Below are positions 25,339 through 35,407 of a stretch of DNA of 64,000 nucleotides, piece after piece; position 1 is the stretch's first letter, and each line of letters begins with the position of its first letter. The DNA comes from Photorhabdus akhurstii (GTDB lineage: Bacteria > Pseudomonadota > Gammaproteobacteria > Enterobacterales > Enterobacteriaceae): NCBI RefSeq assembly GCF_018448925.1, contig NZ_RCWE01000025.1:1-64000 (forward strand), read 5' to 3'. Under the pieces are notes generated by a model, which worked only from the letters and a program-made list of their open reading frames with translations, had not been told where the DNA came from and made no database searches. The position numbers and the translations under genes were made by a program.

Positions 25339-26942
25339 TACATTTCCTCTTTACCAGAGTGAATATGGTGATTAGTAATAAATGTGTTGATCTCTTTTAA
25401 AGCTCTCTGTCCATATAGCCCGATAATTAACTGTTGACGCGCTCTCATACGTTTTACCATTGAACGTTCATTACCCAATTCAGATAAAACAACATATTCA
25501 TCGAATAAATTTCTACAGAGATGACGCAAGGTATTAAGCCAATGTTTAGCCTGCTCTGGTGTCAAAAAAGGTGAATCCGAACGTCTATTATTGATAAGTT
25601 GATACACCACAGAAAAAAACAGCGATTCACTTTGTTGCCAAAAATTCAGGTCAATAAAGGAAATGTCTCCTCTCACATCCGCGGGCTTTTCAAACCAAGC
25701 CGCTTTTATTTGATTCCGACATAGCCAAATCATATTGGTCGCCAATTTTTGCAGCTCTTTGACTTGATATAGAATCTTTTCCTGTTGTTCAGGTAAGACA
25801 AAAAACAACGGCACAGTGACAGAATACCAACAACGTGCTTTCATATTATCCATATCGTAGCCAAAGACCCACAGACGAGGCATGACTCTTCGCAGTTCAG
25901 CAAAATGACAACATAAAGAATAAAAATGGCTGACGACCGGCGCACAACGCTGCCCTCTCTCATGACTGGTAAAGACTAAAGCATCCCAAATTTTATACGT
26001 CACTCCTCCAGGTTGGCCTTTAATCGATAAATGTTGGGTTGGTTCTTTAAGATCCCATTTATAGGGCGTTAACGGATGGGTCCAATTACCGGAATAATTA
26101 CCGCCATAGTTTTGTGTCCGATATTCAGAGACGGTGAATGCAGAATATTGACCTGAAATTTTGCAAATATTTTCACCCTTCTCCACCACCAGACGTATCC
26201 GTCTCGGCATCGCCCAATACATATGTAAGGGATGCACATCCTTAGCATAAATTTCTGTCCCTTCATTAACACTCACTTTTGTTGGCGCTAGCCAGGGAAA
26301 AACCTGAGCACTGGTTAAATCAGGTTCTGCATAATGCCATTCACTCCGACTAATGACGTTTAACCACAGTTTTTGCCATAATGTTGTATCCGTTTGTTGC
26401 GGCGTCATTAACGTGGTTAATGGCCCTCCGCCTCGTAATCCTACTCGATGCCCCACTCCTCCCGACGGCGCATTAATTTGTAAGGTAAACAGCGCCAAAG
26501 CCGCCATTTCAAGAGACATAACATCTCCGACGCCACGTTTAACAAAATGATCCGTATTAAGTTTTAAACCATTCGCTCCCGGCGCTTCAATTAATAATCC
26601 AGCTACAGTCGTTGATTTTGCTGTTTGCAGCGGATCAAAATCCTGCATAAAAAGTGGCCCTATACCGGTAACATTGAAGGCATGTGTCACTTTATTAAAA
26701 GCGTGTTGTAATACCTTTTTATCAGGTGGTGTTTCATATAAAGCATGCCATTGATATTTATCTTCCGGCGCAAAAACGGTTTGTAATAAACCAATAGCAA
26801 ATTGGCAAGCCGCTCCTTGAAAATCAGCTCGTGGTAAAGCAAAGTCCATAACATCATGATCACATATCGCATTAATGGGCAGTACTTTTTCACTACCATC
26901 ACGTAATCGAAAGGGCAACCACGGGTCCTGAACTAAGTTCAT
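25338..26942 (-). CDS. casA: Cse1 (CasA) Cascade large subunit
   Basis: 534 residues beginning NLVQDPWLPFRLRDGS, the standard Cse1 opening. Further signatures are GDVMSLEMAALALFTLQ and the glycine-rich loop near GGVGHRVGLRGGGPL. Cse1 reads the PAM and recruits Cas3. The gene follows cas3 by 14 bases and is intact, so interference machinery appears complete. Confidence 0.93.
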   Translation of the reverse strand: MNLVQDPWLPFRLRDGSEKVLPINAICDHDVMDFALPRADFQGAACQFAIGLLQTVFAPEDKYQWHALYETPPDKKVLQHAFNKVTHAFNVTGIGPLFMQDFDPLQTAKSTTVAGLLIEAPGANGLKLNTDHFVKRGVGDVMSLEMAALALFTLQINAPSGGVGHRVGLRGGGPLTTLMTPQQTDTTLWQKLWLNVISRSEWHYAEPDLTSAQVFPWLAPTKVSVNEGTEIYAKDVHPLHMYWAMPRRIRLVVEKGENICKISGQYSAFTVSEYRTQNYGGNYSGNWTHPLTPYKWDLKEPTQHLSIKGQPGGVTYKIWDALVFTSHERGQRCAPVVSHFYSLCCHFAELRRVMPRLWVFGYDMDNMKARCWYSVTVPLFFVLPEQQEKILYQVKELQKLATNMIWLCRNQIKAAWFEKPADVRGDISFIDLNFWQQSESLFFSVVYQLINNRRSDSPFLTPEQAKHWLNTLRHLCRNLFDEYVVLSELGNERSMVKRMRARQQLIIGLYGQRALKEINTFITNHHIHSGKEEM

Positions 26943-26956
26943 AACACCTCCTGCTT

Positions 26957-29674
26957 TTATCTTTCACAAAAGCCTATTGTTGAAGAATAAGTAAAATTTG
27001 GATCTCGCTCTGGCAACCAAGGCCGCAAATATCTAATTTGGTAATATCTCTGTTGCAAGGCATTGAGAGCGGGTATTAACTCTGTTGGAATTGGCGCTAA
27101 TTTATTTGCATACTTATTTCTGGATAATTTAATCGTACTCAGCAACACTGAAAATTCGCCGGAATTTACCCAAGGCACCAGTTGTCCTGAATCGTTTTTT
27201 TTCAGTAATAACACCTCAACAGTTTCAATATCACTGTAGCGAGCATTAATATCGGAATCATCTTCATACCAACGATCAGCACTGCGATCACAATAACCAT
27301 ATAATTGCCACTGTAACCAAAAAGATTTAGCTTTAGCTGTCTGACTTCGCTCCTCATCAATAAATTCATTCCCTTGGTGTTTTAACACTTCCGGCGCTTG
27401 CTCATAGGCATGACCATAAACCGCTTCAATTAATTGGCGAGTTTCCGCAGGCATACGTATAGCCCCCAATTTTCTCAACACGCGCATACTTAACCACAGA
27501 CGGGCAGGCGAGCGATAAACACATTGCGTGTTATGAAAATTATAACTTAGCCAATCCGATCCAGGTTGCTCCCGCCATTCAGGCGCGTGAACAAATAATA
27601 TTGGCGCAGGGCGTGAATCTTTAATACCCCATCGATAGATACCATCGCTATCGCGGGTGTGACGATGCAAACGCCCGGCTCGCTGAATAAGATCATCAAT
27701 AGGGCAAATATCTGAAATCATAACATCGGCATCAGTATCTAAACTCTCCTGAAATATTTGTGTGGCGATTAATGCTTTGCCCCGCCGCATTTCACCCTGA
27801 CTATTTTTACCAAAAATAGTCAAGACATGATTTTCAATCTCTTTCCGATGCTGCAAGATAAACTGGCTATGGAATAATAGACAGCGCTCAGGTTCAGTAA
27901 GCAAACTTCTCAGTGTCTGATAAGCTTCAATAGCATCATCAACGGTATTTCTGATCCAAACGACACATTGCCCTTGTACAATGGCGGCTAATACTTTTTC
28001 AACACAACTACTAAAGCTATTTAAGAAATCAACTTTCACTTCCCGGCTGACATCTTTTCGGCTTGATAACGGTTGTTCAATAACGGGCGATACGGCATTT
28101 AAACTTATTTTTGTTGCTAAAGGAAAATTTGTTTTTTGTAATAATTGAGAACTTAGTCCACCGGCATTCAGCCAAATATCTGTTAAACGTTGGCGCTGTT
28201 TAAAGGTCAATGTTGCTGTCAATAAAATGGCTGAACCGCCCTGATAAAGATGCAACGCTAATAAATTTTCCAGCAAATTAAACATAAATTCATCAGCGGC
28301 ATGAACTTCATCAACGATAAGTACTTTACGATTAAGCCCAAATAATCTCAGTGATTGATAACGCCTTGGTAATATAGCCAATAAAGCCTGATCAATCGCT
28401 CCGATGCCAACAGGCGCTAACAGCGCCTGCTTACGTGGGTCCGCTAACCATTGATTACACTGCGCTGAAGAGGAAATATCTGTTTTACCATAGTTTCTAT
28501 CTGGATGACCTAATGCCAAAACGGGTTCACGAAATTGATTATTCATCTCCCGCATACCGTGAGCTAAAACGATATTTGGTTTACTGTCATCCTCTATCGA
28601 CAGCATTTGCTGATAATGTTTAGCAATTCGGCTAAATATTGCATTAGAAGATGCCATTGTAGGCAAACCAAAATAAAAACCATCAGCGGCTTTTGCCTGC
28701 ATCAAACGATGTGTAAGCGCAAGCGCCGCTTCTGTTTTCCCTGCCCCGGTAACATCTTCCAAAATAAACAGTTGAGGAGAATGATCTACAGATATTGATT
28801 CGGCCCACTGTTGCAATGGTGTTGCAGCAAAACCATAACATTCCTGGATGGAAATAAACGGCTTAACTACCGGCTCCTTACCTAAATTGGCCGCCATAAC
28901 CGCCTTTTTTGCCATTGCTTGAGCATGTTTCCAATAATCAGCTAATGGCATAGGCTCAGATTGATACGTAAAATAATGATTATCAGAACCAATCCAATCC
29001 GCCAATATTGCAATACCCGCAAACTGCCAACTCACTTGTTCCAGTCGCCGTCGCCACTCTTTGGATTGTAATTTTTCAATGGGAAACTCAGGTTGAAATA
29101 ATTCAACCAAATGATGTGCAAAAAGTGTGGCAGCATTAAGGTTATGAGGTTCAGTAAAACGTTTAATCGCTTTATAGTTTGTTTTATCAATTGGCCGACC
29201 GTGATGCCCTAATACACAATCCATCAATACCATTAGGGTATCAAACATCTCTCGCTGTTCTCTTCGCTCGACACCTTCAATATTAACCAGTCTATTAAGT
29301 AATTCCGTTTTGATATTTTCCCAGAAATATAACCCCATACGATCATGGCAAAAATAACGGCCACCAGACTCTTTAGGGCAATCTGGTCGATGCAGACCCA
29401 CTGCCAGACCGGGAAGTAATTTTTGAAAAGCAGATGCGAATTTACCAATATCGTGCAAAGCCAATATAAAAGAGAGCATGCTTTGTAGCTGCTGCGTAGA
29501 TAACGCTAAAAAATTAGCAAGATCTCTAGTTAACGATCTTTCTAAAGAGAGTAACTGCATTCCCACCGCAGCAACATCCAAGCAATGGTAAGGAAGCAGA
29601 TGATAATCCGCACTATCAACCTCTAAAACTCGCTTCGCCTTACCCCAGTATTGAAAATAAATCGGCATTTCCAT
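26957..29674 (-). CDS. cas3: Cas3 helicase-nuclease
   Basis: 905 residues, the usual size. An N-terminal HD nuclease shows LALHDIGKFASAF and a later HHGRPI; the SF2 helicase shows DVTGAGKTEAAL (Walker A), DEVHAADEF (motif II), LTATLT (motif III) and QRAGRLHRH (motif VI). Cas3 is recruited by Cascade and degrades the unwound target strand. It heads the cas operon; start at 29674 follows AAGGA. About 1.3 kb without a gene lies upstream. Confidence 0.95.
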   Translation of the reverse strand: MEMPIYFQYWGKAKRVLEVDSADYHLLPYHCLDVAAVGMQLLSLERSLTRDLANFLALSTQQLQSMLSFILALHDIGKFASAFQKLLPGLAVGLHRPDCPKESGGRYFCHDRMGLYFWENIKTELLNRLVNIEGVERREQREMFDTLMVLMDCVLGHHGRPIDKTNYKAIKRFTEPHNLNAATLFAHHLVELFQPEFPIEKLQSKEWRRRLEQVSWQFAGIAILADWIGSDNHYFTYQSEPMPLADYWKHAQAMAKKAVMAANLGKEPVVKPFISIQECYGFAATPLQQWAESISVDHSPQLFILEDVTGAGKTEAALALTHRLMQAKAADGFYFGLPTMASSNAIFSRIAKHYQQMLSIEDDSKPNIVLAHGMREMNNQFREPVLALGHPDRNYGKTDISSSAQCNQWLADPRKQALLAPVGIGAIDQALLAILPRRYQSLRLFGLNRKVLIVDEVHAADEFMFNLLENLLALHLYQGGSAILLTATLTFKQRQRLTDIWLNAGGLSSQLLQKTNFPLATKISLNAVSPVIEQPLSSRKDVSREVKVDFLNSFSSCVEKVLAAIVQGQCVVWIRNTVDDAIEAYQTLRSLLTEPERCLLFHSQFILQHRKEIENHVLTIFGKNSQGEMRRGKALIATQIFQESLDTDADVMISDICPIDDLIQRAGRLHRHTRDSDGIYRWGIKDSRPAPILFVHAPEWREQPGSDWLSYNFHNTQCVYRSPARLWLSMRVLRKLGAIRMPAETRQLIEAVYGHAYEQAPEVLKHQGNEFIDEERSQTAKAKSFWLQWQLYGYCDRSADRWYEDDSDINARYSDIETVEVLLLKKNDSGQLVPWVNSGEFSVLLSTIKLSRNKYANKLAPIPTELIPALNALQQRYYQIRYLRPWLPERDPNFTYSSTIGFCER

Positions 29675-31023
29675 CTAAAATCCTTACTTAAACATCTGTT
29701 TTACCTATTTTTAGAACATAATGCGAAAATTTAGATCAGAAAAATACTAGTTTCTGTTTTTTTAGGATAATTCTGTATAAAAACTCATTACCTAAACAGA
29801 CGAATTTTTGGCCTACCTCTGAGCATAAGCCAGAATTGAAGCGACATCGTAGTGCAAGGAGCTGTTTATCCGGGTAGCCAACCTACATTTATCCATTTGA
29901 TAAATAAAGATAATTACATGTAAGGTCTGTACCTGTTTTACCAAAGGTTCATTTACACTGATAACCCTGCGTATATGATGTCAGGCCAAGGTAAGATGAA
30001 AATACTGACGGGTGTTTAGCGATGTCAATTACTATTATTTCGTAAATCGCTTTTTAGTCCTAACCGCATAAATTTAAATCCTAATGTGGTAACGTAACGA
30101 AAGAGCTAATTAATAGTTTATCTAAGATAACCGAGTAATTAACCCGGAAATTTTTTATGGTCATTCAGCTATTCAATAGCGTGAATACAAAGACTATCGG
30201 TGTTTTCCTTTCCATTTTTCAAATTGCGAAGGTCGGAGGCCATATCTTGCCAACACACCTTCATGCAATCGCCGTAGCTCTTCAATAACTAATGCCTTTA
30301 ATGTGTCATGCTAAAAAGGATTGCTTAAATGGATCTGATACAGCCTGGGAAATTACTCGATCTATCCGCTACTGGATATGATGTTCCCTCCGTAACGATA
30401 ACATAGCGGCGACTTCGACCCCTATCCAATATCTGTACTTTCTTATCTTCAAAAGTCACCCCAACCAACGTTGAACAGTCCTTCCAAGAACGGAGAGATG
30501 GGATGCTCTACCAGAAAATCCGAAATAGACATAGGTTGTAATGCAACACAAGGTCTCATAAATATCAGTTATTGAACTCATAGCGAACAATAAACAATAG
30601 ATTCTAGTAAAAATAGGCGCGATTATGGCGCAATTCATATTAATCGCGCCACTTTTGTGCCACCAATATGGCGCGATTTAAAATTACGCCACCATTTCAA
30701 ATAGATAGATCTATTTCTTGTACCTACATCGTTAATCTCTCTTAGACTAATATATACTTGTTGGATATATTTAAAGATATTTACCTAAGCATAAATGCAA
30801 GCACTCAAGCCATATTTATAGAAATGAAAAAAAGTATTGCTCTACAATTATTAAGAAATATTAATAACACTACCCCAGTTTTTATACTAGTGTCCCTATA
30901 GACATTAATCACAAAATTAACAATTACTCCTAACTCCAGCTTTATTAGTTTGAACATAATCCCTTTTTCCAGACCTCAAATTTAAAAAAGTTGCCTTTTT
31001 ATTCGAATTGACTTATATTTAGC
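29675..31023. other. Gene-poor stretch upstream of cas3 with decayed coding scraps
   Basis: No full gene is visible over about 1.35 kb between cas3 and the retron RNA. It must contain the cas promoter on the minus strand near 29675-29800. A 39-codon minus-strand remnant (30194-30310) is listed separately. Other short open frames here lack ribosome sites and conserved pattern. This looks like an old insertion zone separating two defence loci. Confidence 0.5.
30194..30310 (-). pseudogene. Unrecognised C-terminal coding remnant
   Basis: On the minus strand 38 codons read HDTLKALVIEELRRLHEGVL then ARYGLRPSQFEKWKGKHR and a stop. The regular helix pattern and codon use look protein-like, but there is an in-frame stop just upstream and no start or ribosome site. 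I do not recognise the family; it is probably the tail of a gene from a lost mobile element. Confidence 0.3.
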
Positions 31024-31150
31024 CCATGCTAGCGACTAGGAGTATCTCCAGTCAGTAATGTTAGCCTCTACGAGCCTTTATGTAATGTTACTCTTGTACT
31101 GCCCTTCTTCATAAACCTGAAGAGGGTATGTACAGGTAGTAAATTTCAAA
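31024..31150 (+). ncRNA. Predicted retron non-coding RNA (msr-msd)
   Basis: Directly before the reverse transcriptase gene. TAGCGA at 31030-31035 resembles the branch-guanosine context of known retrons (Ec86 has TTAGCGA). It is followed by a perfect hairpin with arms GACT-GGAG/CTCC-AGTC (31034-31053), a second pairing AGTAA/TTACT (31054-31058 with 31088-31092), and a long msd-like hairpin at 31095-31134 with TGTAC/GTACA at the base and CCCTTCTTCA/TGAAGAGGG above. The a1/a2 end pairing was not found by eye, so limits are approximate. Confidence 0.55.
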
Positions 31151-31165
31151 GAGAATGAGCTTTTT

Positions 31166-32152
31166 GTGAATACTCCTGATAATCCCATTATTCCTAAGAG
31201 TAAAAAACTACTTAAACTGGAAACAATTTTCAGCATCGCATTTCATGAAAAAACTAAATTAGATGATTTTTTATCCTTTAATATTAAAGGTGAATATAAA
31301 AAGTTAGAATACAATGGACGTATAATTTATCAACCTTCGACTAAACTTAAAAGCTATCACAAATTTATTAATGATTTTATTCTTTTTCATTTAAACATTA
31401 ATAAAGAGGTAGTTTATTCATATAGAAAAGGAAGTAGTACTTACGAAGCAGTAAAAAAGCACTCTGATAAAAAATGGTTTTTCAACACAGATATTAATAA
31501 TTTCTTCTCAAGCATCACTAAAAATTTCGCAAGAGAAGTGTTAGAAAATAACACGTCAGCGATCCCTATTCTTGATATACAAGAATATTATGATAAAATA
31601 TTAGAATTTATAATTGTCGATGATATATTACCAATTGGTTTCTCAACCTCACCAGCATTCAGCAATGCGTGTCTATACAAATTTGATAACAACATCCAAG
31701 ATTATTGTTCAGAAAGAAACTTAATTTACACCAGATATTCTGATGACATAATAATATCATCAGATGATAAAGAAATAATTCATAGTATTTACGCAACAAT
31801 ATCCAGCTTCCTCAGCAAAGAGAATAATGGTAATTTTTCTTTAAATAAATACAAAACAAAGATCGTTAATAAAGGAAGTAAAGTAAAACTTCTTGGTATG
31901 GTTGTGCTACCTTCCGGGAAGGTTACCGTTGATATAAAAATAAAGAAAAAAATTGAGCACTTAATTTACTTTTACATTACTGACAAAGATAAATTCAAAG
32001 ATGCTGTTGGTAAAGATGTAGATAAAGGAATTGAGATGATTTCAGGAAATCTTAATCATATAAATACTATTGATAAAAATTATTTAAACAAGCTTAGAAA
32101 AAAATACGGCAATGTTATAATCGATATGTTTTTCCATAAGAATGTATTCTAA
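31166..32152 (+). CDS. Retron-type reverse transcriptase
   Basis: 328 residues with GTG start at 31166. RT motifs in order: NTDINNFFSSI (motif A Asp), LPIGFSTSPAFSNACL (motif B), YTRYSDDIIIS with the catalytic Asp pair at about 193-194, then KYKTKIV and KLLGMVVLPSG. Compact size and an adjacent structured RNA fit a retron RT that makes multicopy single-stranded DNA. The usual NAxxH box is degenerate (EAVKKH) and VTG reads LLG, so it is from a divergent clade. The gene ends 3 bases before the effector start, and the base composition is very AT-rich, as in other transferred defence genes. Confidence 0.85.
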   Translation: MNTPDNPIIPKSKKLLKLETIFSIAFHEKTKLDDFLSFNIKGEYKKLEYNGRIIYQPSTKLKSYHKFINDFILFHLNINKEVVYSYRKGSSTYEAVKKHSDKKWFFNTDINNFFSSITKNFAREVLENNTSAIPILDIQEYYDKILEFIIVDDILPIGFSTSPAFSNACLYKFDNNIQDYCSERNLIYTRYSDDIIISSDDKEIIHSIYATISSFLSKENNGNFSLNKYKTKIVNKGSKVKLLGMVVLPSGKVTVDIKIKKKIEHLIYFYITDKDKFKDAVGKDVDKGIEMISGNLNHINTIDKNYLNKLRKKYGNVIIDMFFHKNVF

Positions 32153-32155
32153 GAT

Positions 32156-33497
32156 ATGAACATTACAATTAATATTTCAAAAGTACAACACATTAATGAA
32201 ATGAATTTTTCATTAGATTTAACAAAAAAATAAAATTACATGTATTGTAGGAAAAAATGGTATTGGGAAAACCACATTTATAAAATCAATTAAAAATTTA
32301 CAATCAGCCGATATATTCATAAAAACATCATCACGTTATATATTTAATCAAGAAAGCAGAATAGAATATTTGATAAACAATGATGTCATAACTTATATTT
32401 ATAATAGTAATCTAAAAGTTATTGATACAAAATCAATTGTTCCTGAAGAAGTAAAATCTAACATATTTGTTGAATTACCTATTCCCTATGGCGATAGATT
32501 CAATAGTTTTCCAACATTAAGTAAAATCGACACAGATCTAAGAAAGTGCATAGCTTTTCAAACTTATGAGATTCCCAGTGAACTTATAAACATGTTAAAC
32601 TCAGTTTATAAAACTGATGTCTATAAAAACCTAAAATCCTTTAAAGTTAAAAAAAATAATTACTATTTTAGACTTAACGAAAATGGATATTATATACGGG
32701 AAGATTATTTTAGTTCTGGCGAATTTTTCATCATCAACCTTTATAGGATGATTGAATGCAAAAGAAAATGCATCATTATTGATGAAATTGATATTTCTTT
32801 AGATTCTTCAGCACAAGTAGAATTAGTAAATTTACTTAGAGAGTTTTGCGATAAATATAATTTAAATATTATTTTTACAACCCACTCCTTAGCATTAATG
32901 AAAACACTTAATGATGATGAGCTTTATTACATGTACAAAGAAGGTAATAAAACCATGATATCAAAGAGATCTTATAACTTCATTAAAAGCTCCCTTTTTG
33001 CCTTTAAAGGCTGGGATAAATATATTCTAACTGAAGATGAAACTTTGCAAGATTACTTAGAATACATTATAGACAAAAATAACAATTCTTATTTTTATAA
33101 ATATAAAATAATATATATTGGAGGAGCTACCAACGTTGTTAATCTTATGAAAAGGAATGAAAAAGAAGAATTTCTAACAAAACCTGAAAATGTAATTTGT
33201 GTTTTAGATGGCGATCAAGCCCATTTAAAACACGTTTATAAGAATTCTAATGTGTATTGCATTCCATTTCAAAGCATTGAAAAAGATATCTATTCTGCTT
33301 ATCAAACTGATCTAACAATTCCAAGAGTAACAGTAACCGCAACTAAAGAATTAGAAAAAAAAGTGTATAAAACTCTTGTAAAAACCTATAATAACGGCTG
33401 GTCAAAGGCTACCGTATTTAACTATTTAGATAAAAAAATGCCACTTGAGAGTGAGAATTTTAAAAAAACAATCATAAATTTTTTAAAAGCCAAATAA
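32156..33497 (+). CDS. Retron effector: OLD-like ATPase with TOPRIM domain, frame broken at an A7 tract
   Basis: ATG at 32156 begins MNITINISKVQHINEMNF, but the frame stops at 32231 just after seven A (32224-32230). Skipping one A continues as NKITCIVGKNGIGKTT, a perfect Walker A, and runs to 33497 (446 residues). Further motifs: SSGEFFIINL (ABC signature), KCIIIDEIDISLDS (Walker B), TTHS (H-loop), then a TOPRIM-like part with LTEDETLQDYLEY and VICVLDGDQAH. ATPase-TOPRIM (OLD) proteins are effectors in some retrons such as Eco8. Without the frame correction the earliest long frame starts at 32370 and lacks the Walker A. A sequencing error, phase variation or true inactivation are all possible. 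Confidence 0.8.
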
Positions 33498-33893
33498 TAC
33501 AAATTATTTATAAAGATATCAATATCATCAATGAACATTAAAATAGATACTCATCAATTTTCTATTTATGCGCAGCGGTATCCGTGCCATCTAACCAGAT
33601 ATATGAGGTCGCCGCGTTATCATTAAAAAATCTGGAGTAAAAAGTGCGAATCTAGCTAAATCTATATTCATAAATTTAACTTTTTTATGATGAGATCTGC
33701 CTTTTTTCTCCAAGCTACAACCTTTTAGCACAAAAGAAGAATATTCACAGCATCACTATATTGAACTAGTCAGACATTACTTACAAACGAATACGAAACT
33801 GAACAGATACTGCAAATATTTCGACAGAAAAAGATTATATGCTATCTATAATGATTAAATACCTTTGTATAATATACAACTAATCCTTAAAAG
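33498..33893. other. Gap after the retron with a short coding scrap
   Basis: About 400 AT-rich bases. On the minus strand 33562-33639 reads YSRFFNDNAATSYIW then LDGTDTAAHK and a stop, which looks like the tail of a lost gene of unknown family. Nothing else is supportable. Confidence 0.35.
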
Positions 33894-34925
33894 CTAACTT
33901 TCATCATCCATAATATTATCATAAAAGCGATATTCAGGAACTTTGGCCTCATTAATCGTGCCAATTCTTACTGGCAAATGACCATACGAATGACATAATA
34001 ATTTTATATAATTCCAATATTCCCGTTCTGTTTCTATATGCTCTATCAGTGGATCAAAAGCACCATCATAAAATTCAACATTTAATTCCCTATCATCATT
34101 ACCTCCATTAATATTTCTACTATTACTTTCTTGTTGATTAATATGCTCTTTATTATCCTTTTCGTCATTCATATTTCCGCGATCTATAATTTCTAACATC
34201 TCTTTTATCATCTCTAAACTATGGCAAGCTGTCTGCGGTGAATTATAAAACAAGCCATCATTAAAAATAGCTTCCATTAATTCATGAAACGCGAACGAGG
34301 TTGTTCCCTGTATATATTTGATATTTCTATTATCATATATACCAAAACATTTATCATTCAAAATATCCGTATTATTATCATCATAACCAATTAATATTTG
34401 CCTGTCACTGGCAATGACTGGAATATTTTTAATCTCATGGATATATTCACTGATACTGTAATGCTCTTTATCTCCTTTTCTATAACCCGATGCCATACAA
34501 ACTGATTCAATATTAAAATATTTTGTCGGCGTATGTTCACGATTAAAATATTCAGACAGTTTTTCATTATCTTTCATATCTTTTCGCTGATATACCCGAT
34601 GAACCGATGTGATTCTCTGAATACTAATCCAATCAAATATCGGCTCTTCTTGTGAGGGTTTTCTAATCTCTGCAATATAAGCGGCAATATCAATTTCCAA
34701 CCAAGCGCTCAACATAGCCTGCCACGGTTCTATCGCGAGAAATATATTTGATATTGTCACTCCTTTTTCTATGATGACTTTATTTCTGAAATATTTCAGG
34801 AAAAAGAACGGATCATTTTTCCCTAGCTGTTCCTGAACTGATAACATCGGTACAGCTATTGCCATATCGTAATCTGAGCGAAATCTCAGAATCGAATCAA
34901 CACAAATAATTAAAGTACCTTCCAT
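33894..34925 (-). CDS. Hypothetical protein, 343 aa
   Basis: I do not recognise this protein. It has no signal peptide or membrane segment. The N-terminal two-thirds looks globular (SEYIHEIKNIPVIASDRQIL, FAFHELMEAIFNDG), then comes an Asn/Asp/Glu-rich linker (about 250-285) and a short C-terminal part with REYWNYIKLLCHSYG. The ATG at 34925 follows a GAGGGAT-type ribosome site. It stands alone between the retron and the iron-uptake module, on the opposite strand to both, in AT-rich DNA. An accessory, possibly defence- or toxin-related role would fit the place but has no sequence support. Confidence 0.6.
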   Translation of the reverse strand: MEGTLIICVDSILRFRSDYDMAIAVPMLSVQEQLGKNDPFFFLKYFRNKVIIEKGVTISNIFLAIEPWQAMLSAWLEIDIAAYIAEIRKPSQEEPIFDWISIQRITSVHRVYQRKDMKDNEKLSEYFNREHTPTKYFNIESVCMASGYRKGDKEHYSISEYIHEIKNIPVIASDRQILIGYDDNNTDILNDKCFGIYDNRNIKYIQGTTSFAFHELMEAIFNDGLFYNSPQTACHSLEMIKEMLEIIDRGNMNDEKDNKEHINQQESNSRNINGGNDDRELNVEFYDGAFDPLIEHIETEREYWNYIKLLCHSYGHLPVRIGTINEAKVPEYRFYDNIMDDES

Positions 34926-35371
34926 CTTATCCCTCGTTCATTTAAGCTTTTCATATATTAACCACTGTAATTCTTATATATACAACCCTCTATTATAGTC
35001 ATATATCTGGATTTTGCTATTTTTGAACGTCAGATTTATTATTCCAACCACCTACATTACATCAATATTAAAAGATAGTTACATGATATATTAGGCACAC
35101 ATCAATAAACACGACACCATATTAATTTACCCTAAACATAAAATTATTAAAACTTTCCCTTGGTGAAAATATTTTTAATATTAAATTCAACCAGAAATTA
35201 TTTAAATTCTCGATCCCTGTTTAAGGCTCTTATAATTTCCCCCTGTCAATAACGAACAAAACTACAAATTAATTCATTAACTTGCTTTATAGTAAATAAA
35301 AATGTATTTGATCAGCCGCTTCGCACCCATTATTCATTGGTAACGGAAAGCAATTACCTGTAACATACCAG
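34926..35371. other. Divergent intergenic region
   Basis: Roughly 450 bases between the divergent hypothetical gene and the sigma-factor gene. AT-rich and without open frames; it must hold both promoters. The only recognisable element is the Fur-box-like site at its right edge. Confidence 0.5.
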
Positions 35372-35390
35372 AATGATAATGATTTGCATT
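35372..35390 (+). promoter_or_regulatory. Fur-box-like operator before the ECF sigma gene
   Basis: AATGATAATGATTTGCATT lies 17 bases before the sigma-factor ATG and matches most of the Fur consensus GATAATGATAATCATTATC. Position over or beside the promoter suggests repression when iron is plentiful. Confidence 0.7.
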
Positions 35391-35407
35391 TACATTGATA
35401 GCTTGAC

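Noticed and set aside
30456-30638. 60-codon minus-strand frame upstream of the retron
   Set aside because: No ribosome site, no conserved motif and it lies in an evidently decayed zone.
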